DNA of 64,000 bases from Bradyrhizobium sp. JYMT SZCCT0180 (GTDB lineage: Bacteria > Pseudomonadota > Alphaproteobacteria > Rhizobiales > Xanthobacteraceae): assembly GCF_018130165.1 (NCBI RefSeq), contig NZ_JAFCLZ010000002.1, positions 310,001-374,000 on the forward strand, given 5' to 3'. Below are positions 17,564 to 26,463 of this stretch, piece after piece (position 1 is the stretch's first letter; each line of letters begins with the position of its first letter). A program made the position numbers and the translations under genes. The notes beneath the pieces are model-generated. The model did no database searches, had not been told where the DNA came from, and saw nothing but the letters and a program-made list of their open reading frames with translations.

Positions 17564-18834
17564 ACGAGGCGGCCTCGGAGCGCGCGGCCGGGATGCCGCC
17601 GGTGCGCAGCGGCGCCGCCATCTTCATTTTCGTTACCATCCTGCTCGACATGTTCGCACTCGGCCTGATCCTGCCGATCTTGCCCAAGCTGGTCGAAAGC
17701 TTCGTCGACAACGATACCGCGACCGCCGCGCGGATCTTTGGACTGTTCGGCACCGCCTGGGCGGTTATGCAGTTCATCTTCTCGCCGATCCTCGGCGCCT
17801 TGTCCGACCGGTTCGGCCGCCGGCCGGTGGTGCTGCTGTCCAATTTCGGCCTGGCGCTGGACTACGTGCTGATGGCGCTGGCGCCGTCGCTGCTGTGGCT
17901 GTTCATCGGCCGCGTGATCTCGGGGATCACTTCGGCGAGTATCTCCACGGCTTTTGCCTACATCGCCGACGTGACGCCGCCGGAACGACGCGCTGCCGTG
18001 TTCGGCAAGATCGGCGCGGCGTTCGGCGCCGGATTTATTCTCGGCCCCGCCGTCGGCGGCCTGCTCGGTGACATGGATCCGCGGCTGCCGTTCTGGGTCG
18101 CGGCGGGCCTGAGTTTTGCCAACACGCTTTACGGCTGGCTGATCCTGCCGGAGTCGTTGCCGCCGGAACGGCGCGCACCGTTCCAATGGAAAAGCGCCAA
18201 CCCGCTCGGCGCGCTGCATCTGCTGCGTTCCAACCGGATTCTCGCAGGTCTGTCGCTGGCGAATTTCTTCGGCCAGGTCGCGCATGTCGTGCTGCCCTCG
18301 ACCTTCGTGCTCTATGCGACCTATCGCTATGGGTGGGACACCAAGACGGTCGGGCTGACGCTGGCCCTCGTTGGCATCTGCGCCATGGTGGTGCAGGGCG
18401 CGGGCGTCGGACCGATCGTCGCGCGCCTCGGCGAACGCCGCGCGCTGTTGCTCGGGCTCGGCTGCGGTGCGCTCGGTTTCCTGATCTATGGCGCGGCGCC
18501 GACCGGCCCGCTGTTCTGGGTCGGCATTCCCGTGATGGCGTTGTGGGGCATCGCCGGAGCCGCGGTCCAGTCGCTGACCACGCAACTGGTCGCGCCCGAT
18601 CAGCAGGGCCAGTTGCAGGGCGCCACCAACAGCGTCAACAGCGTCGCACAGATGGTGGGACCGTTTCTGTTTACGCTGATCTTTGCCTATTTCATCGGCG
18701 ATTCTGCGCCGGTGAAAATGCCGGGCGCGCCGTTCCTCCTGGCCGCTGCGCTTTTGGCGCTGGCGCTGTTGGTCGCATGGCGGACGTTGGCTGGCAAAAG
18801 CAGCGCGCAACTACCGACGTCGTCCCGGCCTTGA
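17560..18834 (+). CDS. MFS drug exporter, TetA/TCR-like
   Basis: A 12-segment major facilitator of 424 residues starting with GTG inside the der stop (4-bp overlap). It has the antiporter motif A form [19 protein letters not shown] in the loop after helix 2, and motif C-like glycines in [16 protein letters not shown] of helix 5, which mark drug:H+ antiporters of the DHA1 type. The best-known relatives are tetracycline exporters, but chromosomal homologues are common and need not give resistance. No TetR regulator is next to it. Confidence 0.88.
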   Translation: MNEAASERAAGMPPVRSGAAIFIFVTILLDMFALGLILPILPKLVESFVDNDTATAARIFGLFGTAWAVMQFIFSPILGALSDRFGRRPVVLLSNFGLALDYVLMALAPSLLWLFIGRVISGITSASISTAFAYIADVTPPERRAAVFGKIGAAFGAGFILGPAVGGLLGDMDPRLPFWVAAGLSFANTLYGWLILPESLPPERRAPFQWKSANPLGALHLLRSNRILAGLSLANFFGQVAHVVLPSTFVLYATYRYGWDTKTVGLTLALVGICAMVVQGAGVGPIVARLGERRALLLGLGCGALGFLIYGAAPTGPLFWVGIPVMALWGIAGAAVQSLTTQLVAPDQQGQLQGATNSVNSVAQMVGPFLFTLIFAYFIGDSAPVKMPGAPFLLAAALLALALLVAWRTLAGKSSAQLPTSSRP

Positions 18835-18840
18835 GCTCAG

Positions 18841-18963
18841 ATGCGCAATTGCGCATCGGGGGACCCATACCGCGTTGTGCTATCGGCTAAAGCAAGGTGG
18901 CCGACACCTGCTATAATCACAGCCGCCGCGGCGTATGGGTCCCGGCGTTCGCCGGGACGACGA
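18841..18963. repeat. REP-like element with inverted GGGACCCATAC ends
   Basis: Arms GGGACCCATAC (18860-18870) and GTATGGGTCCC (18933-18943) are perfect inverted repeats. The second is fused to a hairpin CCCGGC-GTTC-GCCGGG (18941-18956). TGCGCAATTGCGCA precedes the first arm. The element fills the gap between two convergent genes and may double as a bidirectional terminator. It is related to the element at 22448-22570. Confidence 0.65.
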
Positions 18964-18979
18964 TCGAGTTGTTACCCGA

Positions 18980-20206
18980 CTATTTCTTCACCAACGGACA
19001 ATCGCTGGCCTCGAGCGGCTTGGCGGCATCTTCCGGGGCGATCGTGGCGATCTGCTTGTAATAGTCCCACGGACCCTTCGACTCTGCCGGTGTCTTCACT
19101 TCGAACAGATAGGCCGGAATGAGACGGCGGCCGTCGGCGCGCAGCGGGCCCTTGCCGAACAAGGGATCGTCGGTCGGCAGTTCCTTCATCTTGGCGACGA
19201 CCTTGGCGCCGTCACGCGGATTGCCGCCAAGCGCTTCCATCGCCTTGAGATAATGCAGCACCATGGCGTAACTCCCGGCCTGGGTCATCGACGGCATGGA
19301 GTTCTTGCTCGCCAATGCGGCGAACCGCTTTGAGAAGGCGCGGGTCTGGTCATTCATGTCCCAGTAAAAGGATTCCGTGAACGTCAGGCCTTGCGCCGTT
19401 TTCAGTCCCAGCGAATGCACGTCGTTGATGAACAGCAGCAGAGCGGCGATCTTCTGGCCGCCGGCGACGATGCCGAATTCGGCTGCCTGCTTGATGGCGT
19501 TCGTGGTGTCGCCACCGGCGTTCGCAAGTCCTACGACCTTCGACTTGGACGCTTGTGCCTGCAGCAGGAAGGACGAGAAGTCCGACGAGTTGATCGGATG
19601 CTTGACGCCGCCGAGCACCTTGCCGCCATTGGCGGTAACGACGGCGGAGGTGTCGCGCTCCAGCGCGTGGCCAAAAGCATAGTCGGCGGTCAGGAAGAAC
19701 CAGGTGTCGCCGCCGGCTTTGGTCAGCGCCTTGCCGGTGCCGTTGGCCAGCATGTAGGTGTCGTAGGTATAGGAAATCGTGTTCGGCGTGCAGGCCTTGC
19801 CGGTGAGATCGGCGGAAGCTGCGCCCGAATTGAGCAGCACCGCGTTCTTCTCCTTGACGAGGTTGCTGACGGCGAGAGCCACGCCGGAGTTCGGCGTATC
19901 GGCGATCGCATCGACCTTGTCGTTGTCGATCCACTGCCGCGCGATGTTAACGCCGACGTCGGGCTTGTTCTGATGATCGCCGCTGACGACGTCGATCTTC
20001 CAGCCTTTCTTGAGCAGCCCCGAGTCCTCGATCGCCATCTTGACCGCGACCACCGAATTGGGGCCGCCGATATCGGCGTAAAGGCTCGACATGTCGTTCA
20101 ACACGCCGATCTTGACGGTCTTGTCCTGGGCGTAGGCGGGCGCAGTAAAGCTGACGCCGGCAACGGTGATCAACGCGGCGAGGCGCCGCGCGCTTAGTGC
20201 AGTCAT
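18980..20206 (-). CDS. Orphan Liv-type periplasmic substrate-binding protein
   Basis: A 408-residue binding protein with signal peptide (MTALSARRLAALITVAG..., cut near AYA-Q) and the type 1 periplasmic-binding fold. It is a clear paralogue of the protein at 1101-2318: long shared stretches include ARQWID, LVKEKNAV, FLTADYAFGHALERDT and NSSDFSSFLLQAQASK. The ATG at 20206 has a good ribosome site (GGAGGAAA). No ATPase or permease gene flanks it, so it probably feeds a distant ABC core, possibly the one at the left end of this window (inference). The length is normal for the family. Confidence 0.88.
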   Translation of the reverse strand: MTALSARRLAALITVAGVSFTAPAYAQDKTVKIGVLNDMSSLYADIGGPNSVVAVKMAIEDSGLLKKGWKIDVVSGDHQNKPDVGVNIARQWIDNDKVDAIADTPNSGVALAVSNLVKEKNAVLLNSGAASADLTGKACTPNTISYTYDTYMLANGTGKALTKAGGDTWFFLTADYAFGHALERDTSAVVTANGGKVLGGVKHPINSSDFSSFLLQAQASKSKVVGLANAGGDTTNAIKQAAEFGIVAGGQKIAALLLFINDVHSLGLKTAQGLTFTESFYWDMNDQTRAFSKRFAALASKNSMPSMTQAGSYAMVLHYLKAMEALGGNPRDGAKVVAKMKELPTDDPLFGKGPLRADGRRLIPAYLFEVKTPAESKGPWDYYKQIATIAPEDAAKPLEASDCPLVKK

Positions 20207-20310
20207 GTATTTCCTCCATCTATGGTCGCCGGGTGGCCTTCTTTGGGAGGTCCACGCCCGGCATATGACTGAGATGGTGGTAGTGGTTCCGGATGCCTTG
20301 GGCAATCCAC

Positions 20311-21468
20311 CTATCGTAGCGCGTCCGATGTCAGCTTGAATTTCTGGATGCGCTTTCCGGTATCGACTTCGGCGGTATAGACGTTGCCCTTGGAATCCAC
20401 GGCCATGGCGTGAATCCAGTGGAACTGCCCGGCATTGCGGCCGCTGCGTCCAAAACTCCCGACCACGGTACCGTCGTCGCGCTTCAGCACCCGGATTTCG
20501 TTGTTTTCGCCATCAGCGCTCAACAGCCAGGTCTGTTTCGGATCGGGCCAGACGGCGATGTCCCACACCGCGCCATTGCCGAGCGTGTTCTTCTCGAAGA
20601 ACCACTCCTTCACGAAAGTTCCATCCTTCTTGAACACCTGGATGCGGTTGTTGATGCGGTCGCAGACATAAACCATCCCGTCATTGGTGAGCTTTACGCA
20701 ATGCACGGGATTGGCGAATTGCTGGGCAGGCGGCGCCTTGGGATCGTAGGGCGGCTGCTTGTCGTCGTTCGGCGGCTTGCCATAGGCGCCCCAGTGCCGC
20801 TTGTAGGCACCTGACGTGGCGTCGAACACGATGACGCGGCGGTTGCCGTAACCGTCGGCGATGTAGATCTCGTTGGCATCCTTGTCGACCGCGGTCTCGG
20901 CGGGTTTGCCGAGTTGGGTAGTGTCGTTGGAGCCCTTGCTCGGCGCGATCTTGCCGATCTGCATCACGAACTTGCCGTCGAGGGTGAATTTGACAACCGC
21001 GTTGTCATTGTCGGCATTGCCGCCGACCCAGACAAAACCCTTCTCGTCGACTTCGATGCCATGTTCGCGTCCGACCCATTCATAGCCTTCGCCCGCTCCG
21101 CCCCAGGAGCGCAGCAGATTGCCCTCGGCGTCGAACTCCAGCACCGGCGGCGCCGAGACGCAGCATTTCGATCGTGGCGGGGTCAGCGCAGCACCCTTTT
21201 CATCGTCGGTCAGCGAGCGCGGACGATGGATGACCCAGATGTGGTCCTTGGAATCGACGGCGATGCCGCCGACCTGGCCGAGGATCCAGTTGTTCGGCAG
21301 CGGCTTCGGCCAGGATGCATCGACCGCGAAGGTCGGAACATCGCCGGCGAGCGCGGGAAGCGGCATCGCTGTGATGCCAATCAGTGTCGCGACGGTCAGG
21401 CCTGCAAGAATCGTTTTGCTGAGACGTTGGACGGCAGGTATCGAGCGCGCGCGATGATGCATCGGCAT
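20311..21468 (-). CDS. Secreted NHL-repeat beta-propeller protein
   Basis: A 385-residue exported protein with signal peptide (cut near ALA-G, about residue 42). The mature chain is made of NHL-type blades, such as GGIAVDSKDHIWVIHR, HGIEVDEKGFVWVGG, ETAVDKDANEIYIADGYGNRRVIVFD, HCVKLTNDGMVYVCDRINNRIQVFK and HAMAVDSKGNVYTAEV. This fits the peptidyl-alpha-hydroxyglycine lyase-like group, although bacterial members are of unknown function. The ATG has a strong ribosome site (GGAGGAAG). It lies upstream of the orphan binding protein, on the same strand with a gap of about 100 bp, so the two may be co-transcribed. Confidence 0.8.
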   Translation of the reverse strand: MPMHHRARSIPAVQRLSKTILAGLTVATLIGITAMPLPALAGDVPTFAVDASWPKPLPNNWILGQVGGIAVDSKDHIWVIHRPRSLTDDEKGAALTPPRSKCCVSAPPVLEFDAEGNLLRSWGGAGEGYEWVGREHGIEVDEKGFVWVGGNADNDNAVVKFTLDGKFVMQIGKIAPSKGSNDTTQLGKPAETAVDKDANEIYIADGYGNRRVIVFDATSGAYKRHWGAYGKPPNDDKQPPYDPKAPPAQQFANPVHCVKLTNDGMVYVCDRINNRIQVFKKDGTFVKEWFFEKNTLGNGAVWDIAVWPDPKQTWLLSADGENNEIRVLKRDDGTVVGSFGRSGRNAGQFHWIHAMAVDSKGNVYTAEVDTGKRIQKFKLTSDALR

Positions 21469-21558
21469 GATGCTTCCTCCCTTGATCTTCCTGGCGGGTT
21501 GCTCCCGCTTGCGCGGGCAGTCAATCGTGGGGAGGGGGAGGTGTCAACGGCATGACGT

Positions 21559-21678
21559 CGTCATTGCGAGCCACCGGGTCGCGCGAATGCGCGCCCGATG
21601 ACAGGCTCAGCGAAGCAATCCATGGCGCCACGCAAAGGAAGAATGGATTGCTTCGTCGCTTCGCTCCTCGCAATGACG
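21559..21678. repeat. REP-like element with inverted CGTCATTGCGAG ends
   Basis: Perfect 12-bp inverted ends CGTCATTGCGAG / CTCGCAATGACG enclose about 96 bp that also contain gaagcaatccat / atggattgcttc, an internal inverted pair. This is a widespread intergenic repeat type in Bradyrhizobium-like genomes (family knowledge). It lies between the NHL gene promoter and the end of the SDR gene and codes for nothing. Confidence 0.7.
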
Positions 21679-21688
21679 TGGAGAGAAC

Positions 21689-22429
21689 TCAGGCCGGCGC
21701 ACGAAAGTCCATCAGCGTGCGCGTCTTGTAATCGTAGAGTTTGCCGGTTTCGGTCCAGTCGGGCGCGCACATCGGCACGATGAATTCCGCGACCTGTTCC
21801 GGCGTATCCAGCGTCGCCGGGTCTTCGCCGGGGAATACGATAGCACGCATCTTGGTGCGGACCGGGCCGGGGCTGAAGAGGTTGACGCGAAGGTTCGTGC
21901 TCGCGGTCTCCTGTGCCCAGGCGCGCGTCAGCGCTTCGAGGGCGGCTTTCGAGGCGGCATAGGGGCCAACATAGGCGCTGGCCTTGTTGGCGGCGCCTGA
22001 TGTGACGAACACGGCGCGGCCGGCGTCGGACTGCCTCAGCAGCGGCTCCATGCAGCGGATCAACTGGAAGTTGGCGGTGACGTTGACCGCCATCACGTCG
22101 TTCCACGGCTTCAGCTCGATATGACCTAGCGGCGAGGAGGGGCCGGCGACGCCGGCATTGCCGACGAGAATGTCGATCTTGCCGTGGCGCTCGTGCAGCG
22201 CCGCGCCGAGCCGCGCGATGCCGTCGGAGTCGGTCAGATTCAGCGGCACCAGCGTGGCGCTGCCGCCGTCCTTGCGGATCTCGTCGTCGAGCTCTTCCAG
22301 CCCGCCTTGCGTGCGCGCCACCGCCACGACATGCGCGCCGGCCTTTGCGAGTGCGCGCGCGGTGGCATAGCCGATACCGCGTGAGGCGCCGGTGACGAGA
22401 GCGATACGGGAGGCGAGGGAGGAGATCAT
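21689..22429 (-). CDS. Short-chain dehydrogenase/reductase
   Basis: A classical SDR of 246 residues. It has the NAD(P)-binding TGASRGIG near residue 14, the NAG motif (VGNAGVAG), the catalytic Ser in FVTSGAANKA, and YxxxK as YAASK. The Arg residues after the first strand suggest NADPH use, but this is uncertain. The ATG at 22429 is chosen; an upstream in-frame ATG at 22474 would put the start inside a dispersed repeat. Substrate unknown. Confidence 0.88.
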   Translation of the reverse strand: MISSLASRIALVTGASRGIGYATARALAKAGAHVVAVARTQGGLEELDDEIRKDGGSATLVPLNLTDSDGIARLGAALHERHGKIDILVGNAGVAGPSSPLGHIELKPWNDVMAVNVTANFQLIRCMEPLLRQSDAGRAVFVTSGAANKASAYVGPYAASKAALEALTRAWAQETASTNLRVNLFSPGPVRTKMRAIVFPGEDPATLDTPEQVAEFIVPMCAPDWTETGKLYDYKTRTLMDFRAPA

Positions 22430-22447
22430 CGAAGAGGCTCTATTATC

Positions 22448-22570
22448 GTCGTCCCTGCGAACGCAGGGACCCATACGCCGTGACGGTTATGAGGCGAAAG
22501 GTGGTTGTGTCTATAGGCGTCCGAAAAACGAAGGCCTGTGGTTATGGGTCCCTGCGTTCGCAGGGACGAC
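22448..22570. repeat. REP-like element with inverted GTCGTCCCTGCG ends
   Basis: Long inverted ends: GTCGTCCCTGCGAACG plus CAGGGACCCATA on the left, and TATGGGTCCCTGCG plus TTCGCAGGGACGAC on the right, each arm itself a hairpin. It sits exactly between the start of the SDR gene and the stop of purF. It shares the GGGACCCATA core with the element at 18841-18963. Confidence 0.75.
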
Positions 22571-22572
22571 AG

Positions 22573-24090
22573 CTAACTCGCCTCCGCCAGCAACGACAAT
22601 TGCCGCGGCGACGGCTCGGTTTCGCTCTGGTCGGTGAGGTGGGTCGGGTAGGCGCCCGTGAAGCAATGGTCCGAGAATTTCGGATTGGCGGGATCGCGGC
22701 CGGGTTCGCCCATCGCGCGGTACATGCCGTCGATCGACAGGAACGCCAGTGAATCGGCGCCGATGATCTCGCGCATCTCCTCAAGGGTATGCGTGGCGGC
22801 AAGCAGTCCGCCGCGGTCCGGCAGGTCGATGCCGTAATAGTCGGGGTAGAGGATCGGCGGCGAGGCGAGGCGGAAATGCACTTCGCGGGCGCCGGCGTCG
22901 CGCATCATGCGCACGATCTTCTTGGAGGTGGTGCCGCGAACCAGCGAGTCGTCGATCAGGATGATACGCTTGCCTTCGATCGCGGCGCGGTTGGCCGAAT
23001 GCTTCATGCGCACGCCGAGCTCGCGCACGCTCTGGGTCGGCTGAATGAAGGTACGTCCGACATAGTGGTTGCGGATGATGCCGAGTTCGAACGGCACGCC
23101 GGAATGCTGGGCGTAACCGATCGCGGCGGGCACGCCGGAATCCGGCACCGGCACCACGACGTCGACCTCGACTTGGCTTTCGCGCGCGAGCTGTGCGCCG
23201 AAGGCCTTTCGAACCTCATAGACCGAACGGCCGCCGACGATGGAATCCGGCCGCGAGAAATAGATGTATTCGAAGATGCAGGGCCGCGGCGGTTTTGGCG
23301 GAAATGGCTTGTGGCTGTGCGCGCCCTTGTCGTCGAACACGACGATTTCGCCGGGTTCGATGTCGCGGACATATTTGGCGCCGATCATGTCGAGTGCGCA
23401 GGTCTCCGAGGTCAGGATCGGGTGACCGTCGAGGTCGCCGAGTACCAGGGGACGGATGCCGAGCGGATCGCGCGCGCCGATCAGTTTCTTGTTGGTCAAG
23501 GCCGTCAGCGAATAGGCGCCCTCGATCGTGCGCAACGCCTCGATGAAACGGTCGACGAAACGGGTGCGCTTCGATTGCGCGACCAGATGCAGGATCACTT
23601 CGGTGTCGGTGGTCGACTGCATCATGGCGCCGTGGAGCACGAGTTCGCGGCGCAGTGTCAGACCGTTGGTGAGGTTGCCGTTATGGCCGACCGCGAAACC
23701 GCCGGCATTGAGCTCGGCAAACAGCGGCTGCACGTTGCGCAGGATGGTGGCGCCTGTCGTGGCATAACGGACATGGCCGACGGCGGCATTGCCGGGCAGG
23801 CGCTCGATCACTTCACGGCGGGAGAAGGTGTCGCCGACGAGGCCAAGTCGGCGTTCACTGTGGAAGCGGCTGCCGTCGAAGGAGACGATGCCGGCGGCTT
23901 CCTGGCCGCGATGCTGGAGGGCGTGCAGTCCGAGTGCGGTGATGGCGGCGGCCTCGGGGTGGCCGAAGATGCCGAACACGCCGCATTCCTCGCGTAGCGT
24001 GTCGCCTTCAAGATCGTCCTGCAAATCGATCGGACCGGAGTTTCGGTCAAGTTGCTCGGCGAGATCGGAAGGGTTTTGCATCGCGTCCAT
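22573..24090 (-). CDS. purF: Amidophosphoribosyltransferase
   Basis: The first enzyme of purine synthesis: glutamine plus PRPP gives phosphoribosylamine. 505 residues from ATG 24090. The first 35 residues are a propeptide; processing would expose Cys36 (REECGVFG), the glutaminase nucleophile. The PRPP loop is VILIDDSLVRGTTS. The C-terminal HCFTGAYP segment lacks the first cysteine of the CxxC pair that binds an Fe-S cluster in Bacillus PurF, so a cluster-free form is likely (inference). A TTG 18 bp upstream is also in frame. It follows cvpA, a widely conserved pair. Confidence 0.95.
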   Translation of the reverse strand: MDAMQNPSDLAEQLDRNSGPIDLQDDLEGDTLREECGVFGIFGHPEAAAITALGLHALQHRGQEAAGIVSFDGSRFHSERRLGLVGDTFSRREVIERLPGNAAVGHVRYATTGATILRNVQPLFAELNAGGFAVGHNGNLTNGLTLRRELVLHGAMMQSTTDTEVILHLVAQSKRTRFVDRFIEALRTIEGAYSLTALTNKKLIGARDPLGIRPLVLGDLDGHPILTSETCALDMIGAKYVRDIEPGEIVVFDDKGAHSHKPFPPKPPRPCIFEYIYFSRPDSIVGGRSVYEVRKAFGAQLARESQVEVDVVVPVPDSGVPAAIGYAQHSGVPFELGIIRNHYVGRTFIQPTQSVRELGVRMKHSANRAAIEGKRIILIDDSLVRGTTSKKIVRMMRDAGAREVHFRLASPPILYPDYYGIDLPDRGGLLAATHTLEEMREIIGADSLAFLSIDGMYRAMGEPGRDPANPKFSDHCFTGAYPTHLTDQSETEPSPRQLSLLAEAS

Positions 24091-24111
24091 CGCCTCTCTT
24101 TTGGCCAAGAG

Positions 24112-24741
24112 TTACTTGCTCGCAGGTTTCTCGATCAGCTTTTTAAGGCCGTCGCGGGCAGGTTTGCTGTAGCCATCGCCGGACGCCGGGGCTGCCGGCT
24201 CGGCGTCAGTTGAATCGTCGTCGGGTTTATTCTTCTTGAATCTCTTTAAGATGGTGTTCTCAGGGTCGTCAGGCAAGAGCGCCATTAACCAATCGCCGGT
24301 TCCCTGCAGCACCATCCGGGACTTCGCCCCGGTGATCCAGTCGGGCCGCTGCTTGTCCGGAACCAGCCAGCTGAAGAACAGGAAGGCGACGACCACGATC
24401 AGCAGGCCGCGGGCCAGACCGAACAGGAAGCCGAGGGTGCGATCCAGCGCGCCGATCCGCGAATCCAGGATCATGTCCGAAATCCGCACCGTAATGATCG
24501 ACACCACGACCAGGGTCGCGATGAAGGTGCCGGCTACCACCACCACGGCCGCCACCGTGTCGTTATTGAAATAAGTTTTGGCGGTCGGCAGCAGCTTGGA
24601 GAAAGCATACAGCGTGACCAGAGCCGCCGCGCCCCAGGCCGCGATCGACAGAATCTCGCGCATGAAGCCGCGCACCATGGCGAGCAGCCCCGAAATCAGC
24701 ATCACACCAAGCAGGACGAGATCGAGTATCGTTATCGGCAT
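24112..24741 (-). CDS. cvpA: CvpA family inner-membrane protein
   Basis: A 209-residue protein with four N-terminal hydrophobic segments (within about residues 4-125) and the family stretch MVRGFMREILSIAAWG near residue 23. A hydrophilic, charged C-terminal tail of about 70 residues follows. CvpA was named for colicin V production; in many proteobacteria it supports envelope and stress tolerance, but its molecular activity is unresolved. It lies 21 bp upstream of purF, the usual arrangement. Confidence 0.9.
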   Translation of the reverse strand: MPITILDLVLLGVMLISGLLAMVRGFMREILSIAAWGAAALVTLYAFSKLLPTAKTYFNNDTVAAVVVVAGTFIATLVVVSIITVRISDMILDSRIGALDRTLGFLFGLARGLLIVVVAFLFFSWLVPDKQRPDWITGAKSRMVLQGTGDWLMALLPDDPENTILKRFKKNKPDDDSTDAEPAAPASGDGYSKPARDGLKKLIEKPASK

Positions 24742-24908
24742 CGGCTGGTCAGGTCCGCTCGTAAATGCTCAAAGTCTTGCGAATCGGCGTGTCGGTGCCG
24801 TTCTAGGTGACGGTCATATGGCGTGTCCCGCAAGGCCGGATATCACGCCATCCCACGCGCCTTTCGCGCGCGTTGTATAGCGGCGAGGGGGCGTAACGTC
24901 ACGCCGCT

Positions 24909-26384
24909 TTAGCCGTTCTCGCGACGGAATCGCGTCGGTGTGGCATTTTTCTCCGCTGGGCCTTCGCGATTGGCCTCCCGGTTACCCTCTCGATTGGCTC
25001 TGGGCGTGCCTCGCGCGGCAATTTCAGCGACCAGGCTGGTCAATCCGCCGACGCTGTTCAGCACCAGGCCCGCGTCGCCGCCGGCCTCACCACGCGCCGA
25101 TTCGGGCAGTATTGCGCGCCCGAAGCCGAGTTTTGCCGCTTCCTTCAGCCGGGCCGACGTCTGTGCCACCGGCCGGACCGCGCCGGACAGCGAGATCTCG
25201 CCGAAATAGACCGCATCCGTCGGCAGCGGCGCGTTGACCAGCGACGAAACCAGTGCGGCGGCCGCCGCCACATCGGCCGCGGGCTCCTGGATCCGCAGGC
25301 CGCCGGCCACGTTCAGATAGACGTCGTAGCCCGACAGTTTGACCCCGCAATGGGCCTCCAGCACCGCCAGCACCATCGACAGCCGGCTTGGGTCCCAGCC
25401 CACCACGGCGCGGCGGGGGGTGCCGAGGGTGGTCGGCGCCACCAGCGCCTGCAATTCCACCAGCACCGGGCGGGTGCCCTCGATGCCGGCGAACACAGCG
25501 GTGCCGGGGCTGCCGAGGTCGCGCTCCGACAGGAACAATTCGGAGGGGTTCGAGACCTCGCGCAGGCCGAGGCCCGTCATCTCGAACACGCCGATTTCAT
25601 CGGTCGGGCCGAAGCGGTTCTTCGCCGCGCGCAGAATGCGGAACTGCTGCGAGCCTTCGCCCTCGAACGACAGCACCGCGTCGACCATGTGCTCGACCAC
25701 GCGGGGGCCGGCGATCTGGCCGTCCTTGGTGACGTGCCCGACCAGGATGATGGTGGCGCCGGATTTCTTGGCAAACCTGATCAGCGCCTGCGCGGAGGCG
25801 CGGACCTGGGTGACCGTGCCGGGGGCTGATTCCACCGTATCGGTCCACATGGTCTGGATCGAATCGATCACGATCAGGCGCGGCACCGCGCCCTCGGACA
25901 GCGTCGAGACGATGTCTTCGACGGAAGTCTCGGCCGCGAGCTGCACCGGCGCGTCGGCAAGGCCGAGCCGCTCGGCGCGCAGCCGCACCTGGGCGACGGC
26001 TTCTTCGCCTGAAATGTAGACCGCGCGGTGTCCCGCACGCGCCATCATGCTGGTGGCCTGCGTCAGCAGCGTCGATTTGCCGATGCCGGGATCGCCTCCG
26101 ACCAGCAGCACCGAGCCGCGGACGAAGCCGCCGCCGGTGACGCGATCGAGCTCGACCATGCCGGAGGAGAGGCGGGGCGCGTCCTGGCTTTTGCCGGTCA
26201 GCGATTCCAGCGCAAAAGTTCTTCCCCGGCGTTTGGAGCGGATCGAGACCGGCATCGAGGTCGCGCCCGTCGTGTCCTCCTCGGACAGCGTGTTCCACTC
26301 GCCGCAGGCCTCGCACTTGCCCTGCCAGCGATTAAACGCAGCGCCGCAGTTCTGGCAGACAAAGGAGAGGGTGGATTTGGCCAT
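24909..26384 (-). CDS. radA: DNA repair protein RadA
   Basis: A 491-residue RecA-like branch-migration ATPase/helicase. It has an N-terminal zinc finger with C10, C13, C24 and C27 (VCQNCGAAF ... GKCEACGEW), Walker A GGDPGIGKST near residue 95, Walker B LIVIDSIQTM, the RadA-specific KNRFG motif, and a Lon-protease-like C-terminal domain (KLSGYDVYLNVAGGLR). The last 25 residues are a charged tail rich in Asn/Arg/Glu that looks strain-specific. Just downstream are cvpA and purF. Confidence 0.95.
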   Translation of the reverse strand: MAKSTLSFVCQNCGAAFNRWQGKCEACGEWNTLSEEDTTGATSMPVSIRSKRRGRTFALESLTGKSQDAPRLSSGMVELDRVTGGGFVRGSVLLVGGDPGIGKSTLLTQATSMMARAGHRAVYISGEEAVAQVRLRAERLGLADAPVQLAAETSVEDIVSTLSEGAVPRLIVIDSIQTMWTDTVESAPGTVTQVRASAQALIRFAKKSGATIILVGHVTKDGQIAGPRVVEHMVDAVLSFEGEGSQQFRILRAAKNRFGPTDEIGVFEMTGLGLREVSNPSELFLSERDLGSPGTAVFAGIEGTRPVLVELQALVAPTTLGTPRRAVVGWDPSRLSMVLAVLEAHCGVKLSGYDVYLNVAGGLRIQEPAADVAAAAALVSSLVNAPLPTDAVYFGEISLSGAVRPVAQTSARLKEAAKLGFGRAILPESARGEAGGDAGLVLNSVGGLTSLVAEIAARGTPRANREGNREANREGPAEKNATPTRFRRENG

Positions 26385-26463
26385 GAAGTCCCGGTGAGGC
26401 GCTTGTTCTTATTTTGTTCTATAGCGGTTCCAGTGCCAAGTCAAAGGCTGGGAGGGCCCGGAA

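Noticed and set aside
17452..18810. A 452-codon antisense frame over the MFS exporter
   Set aside because: It lacks recognisable domains, and the MFS gene on the + strand is coherent with clean membrane segments.
22789..23997. A 402-codon antisense frame over purF
   Set aside because: Shadow of purF; no signal or family match.
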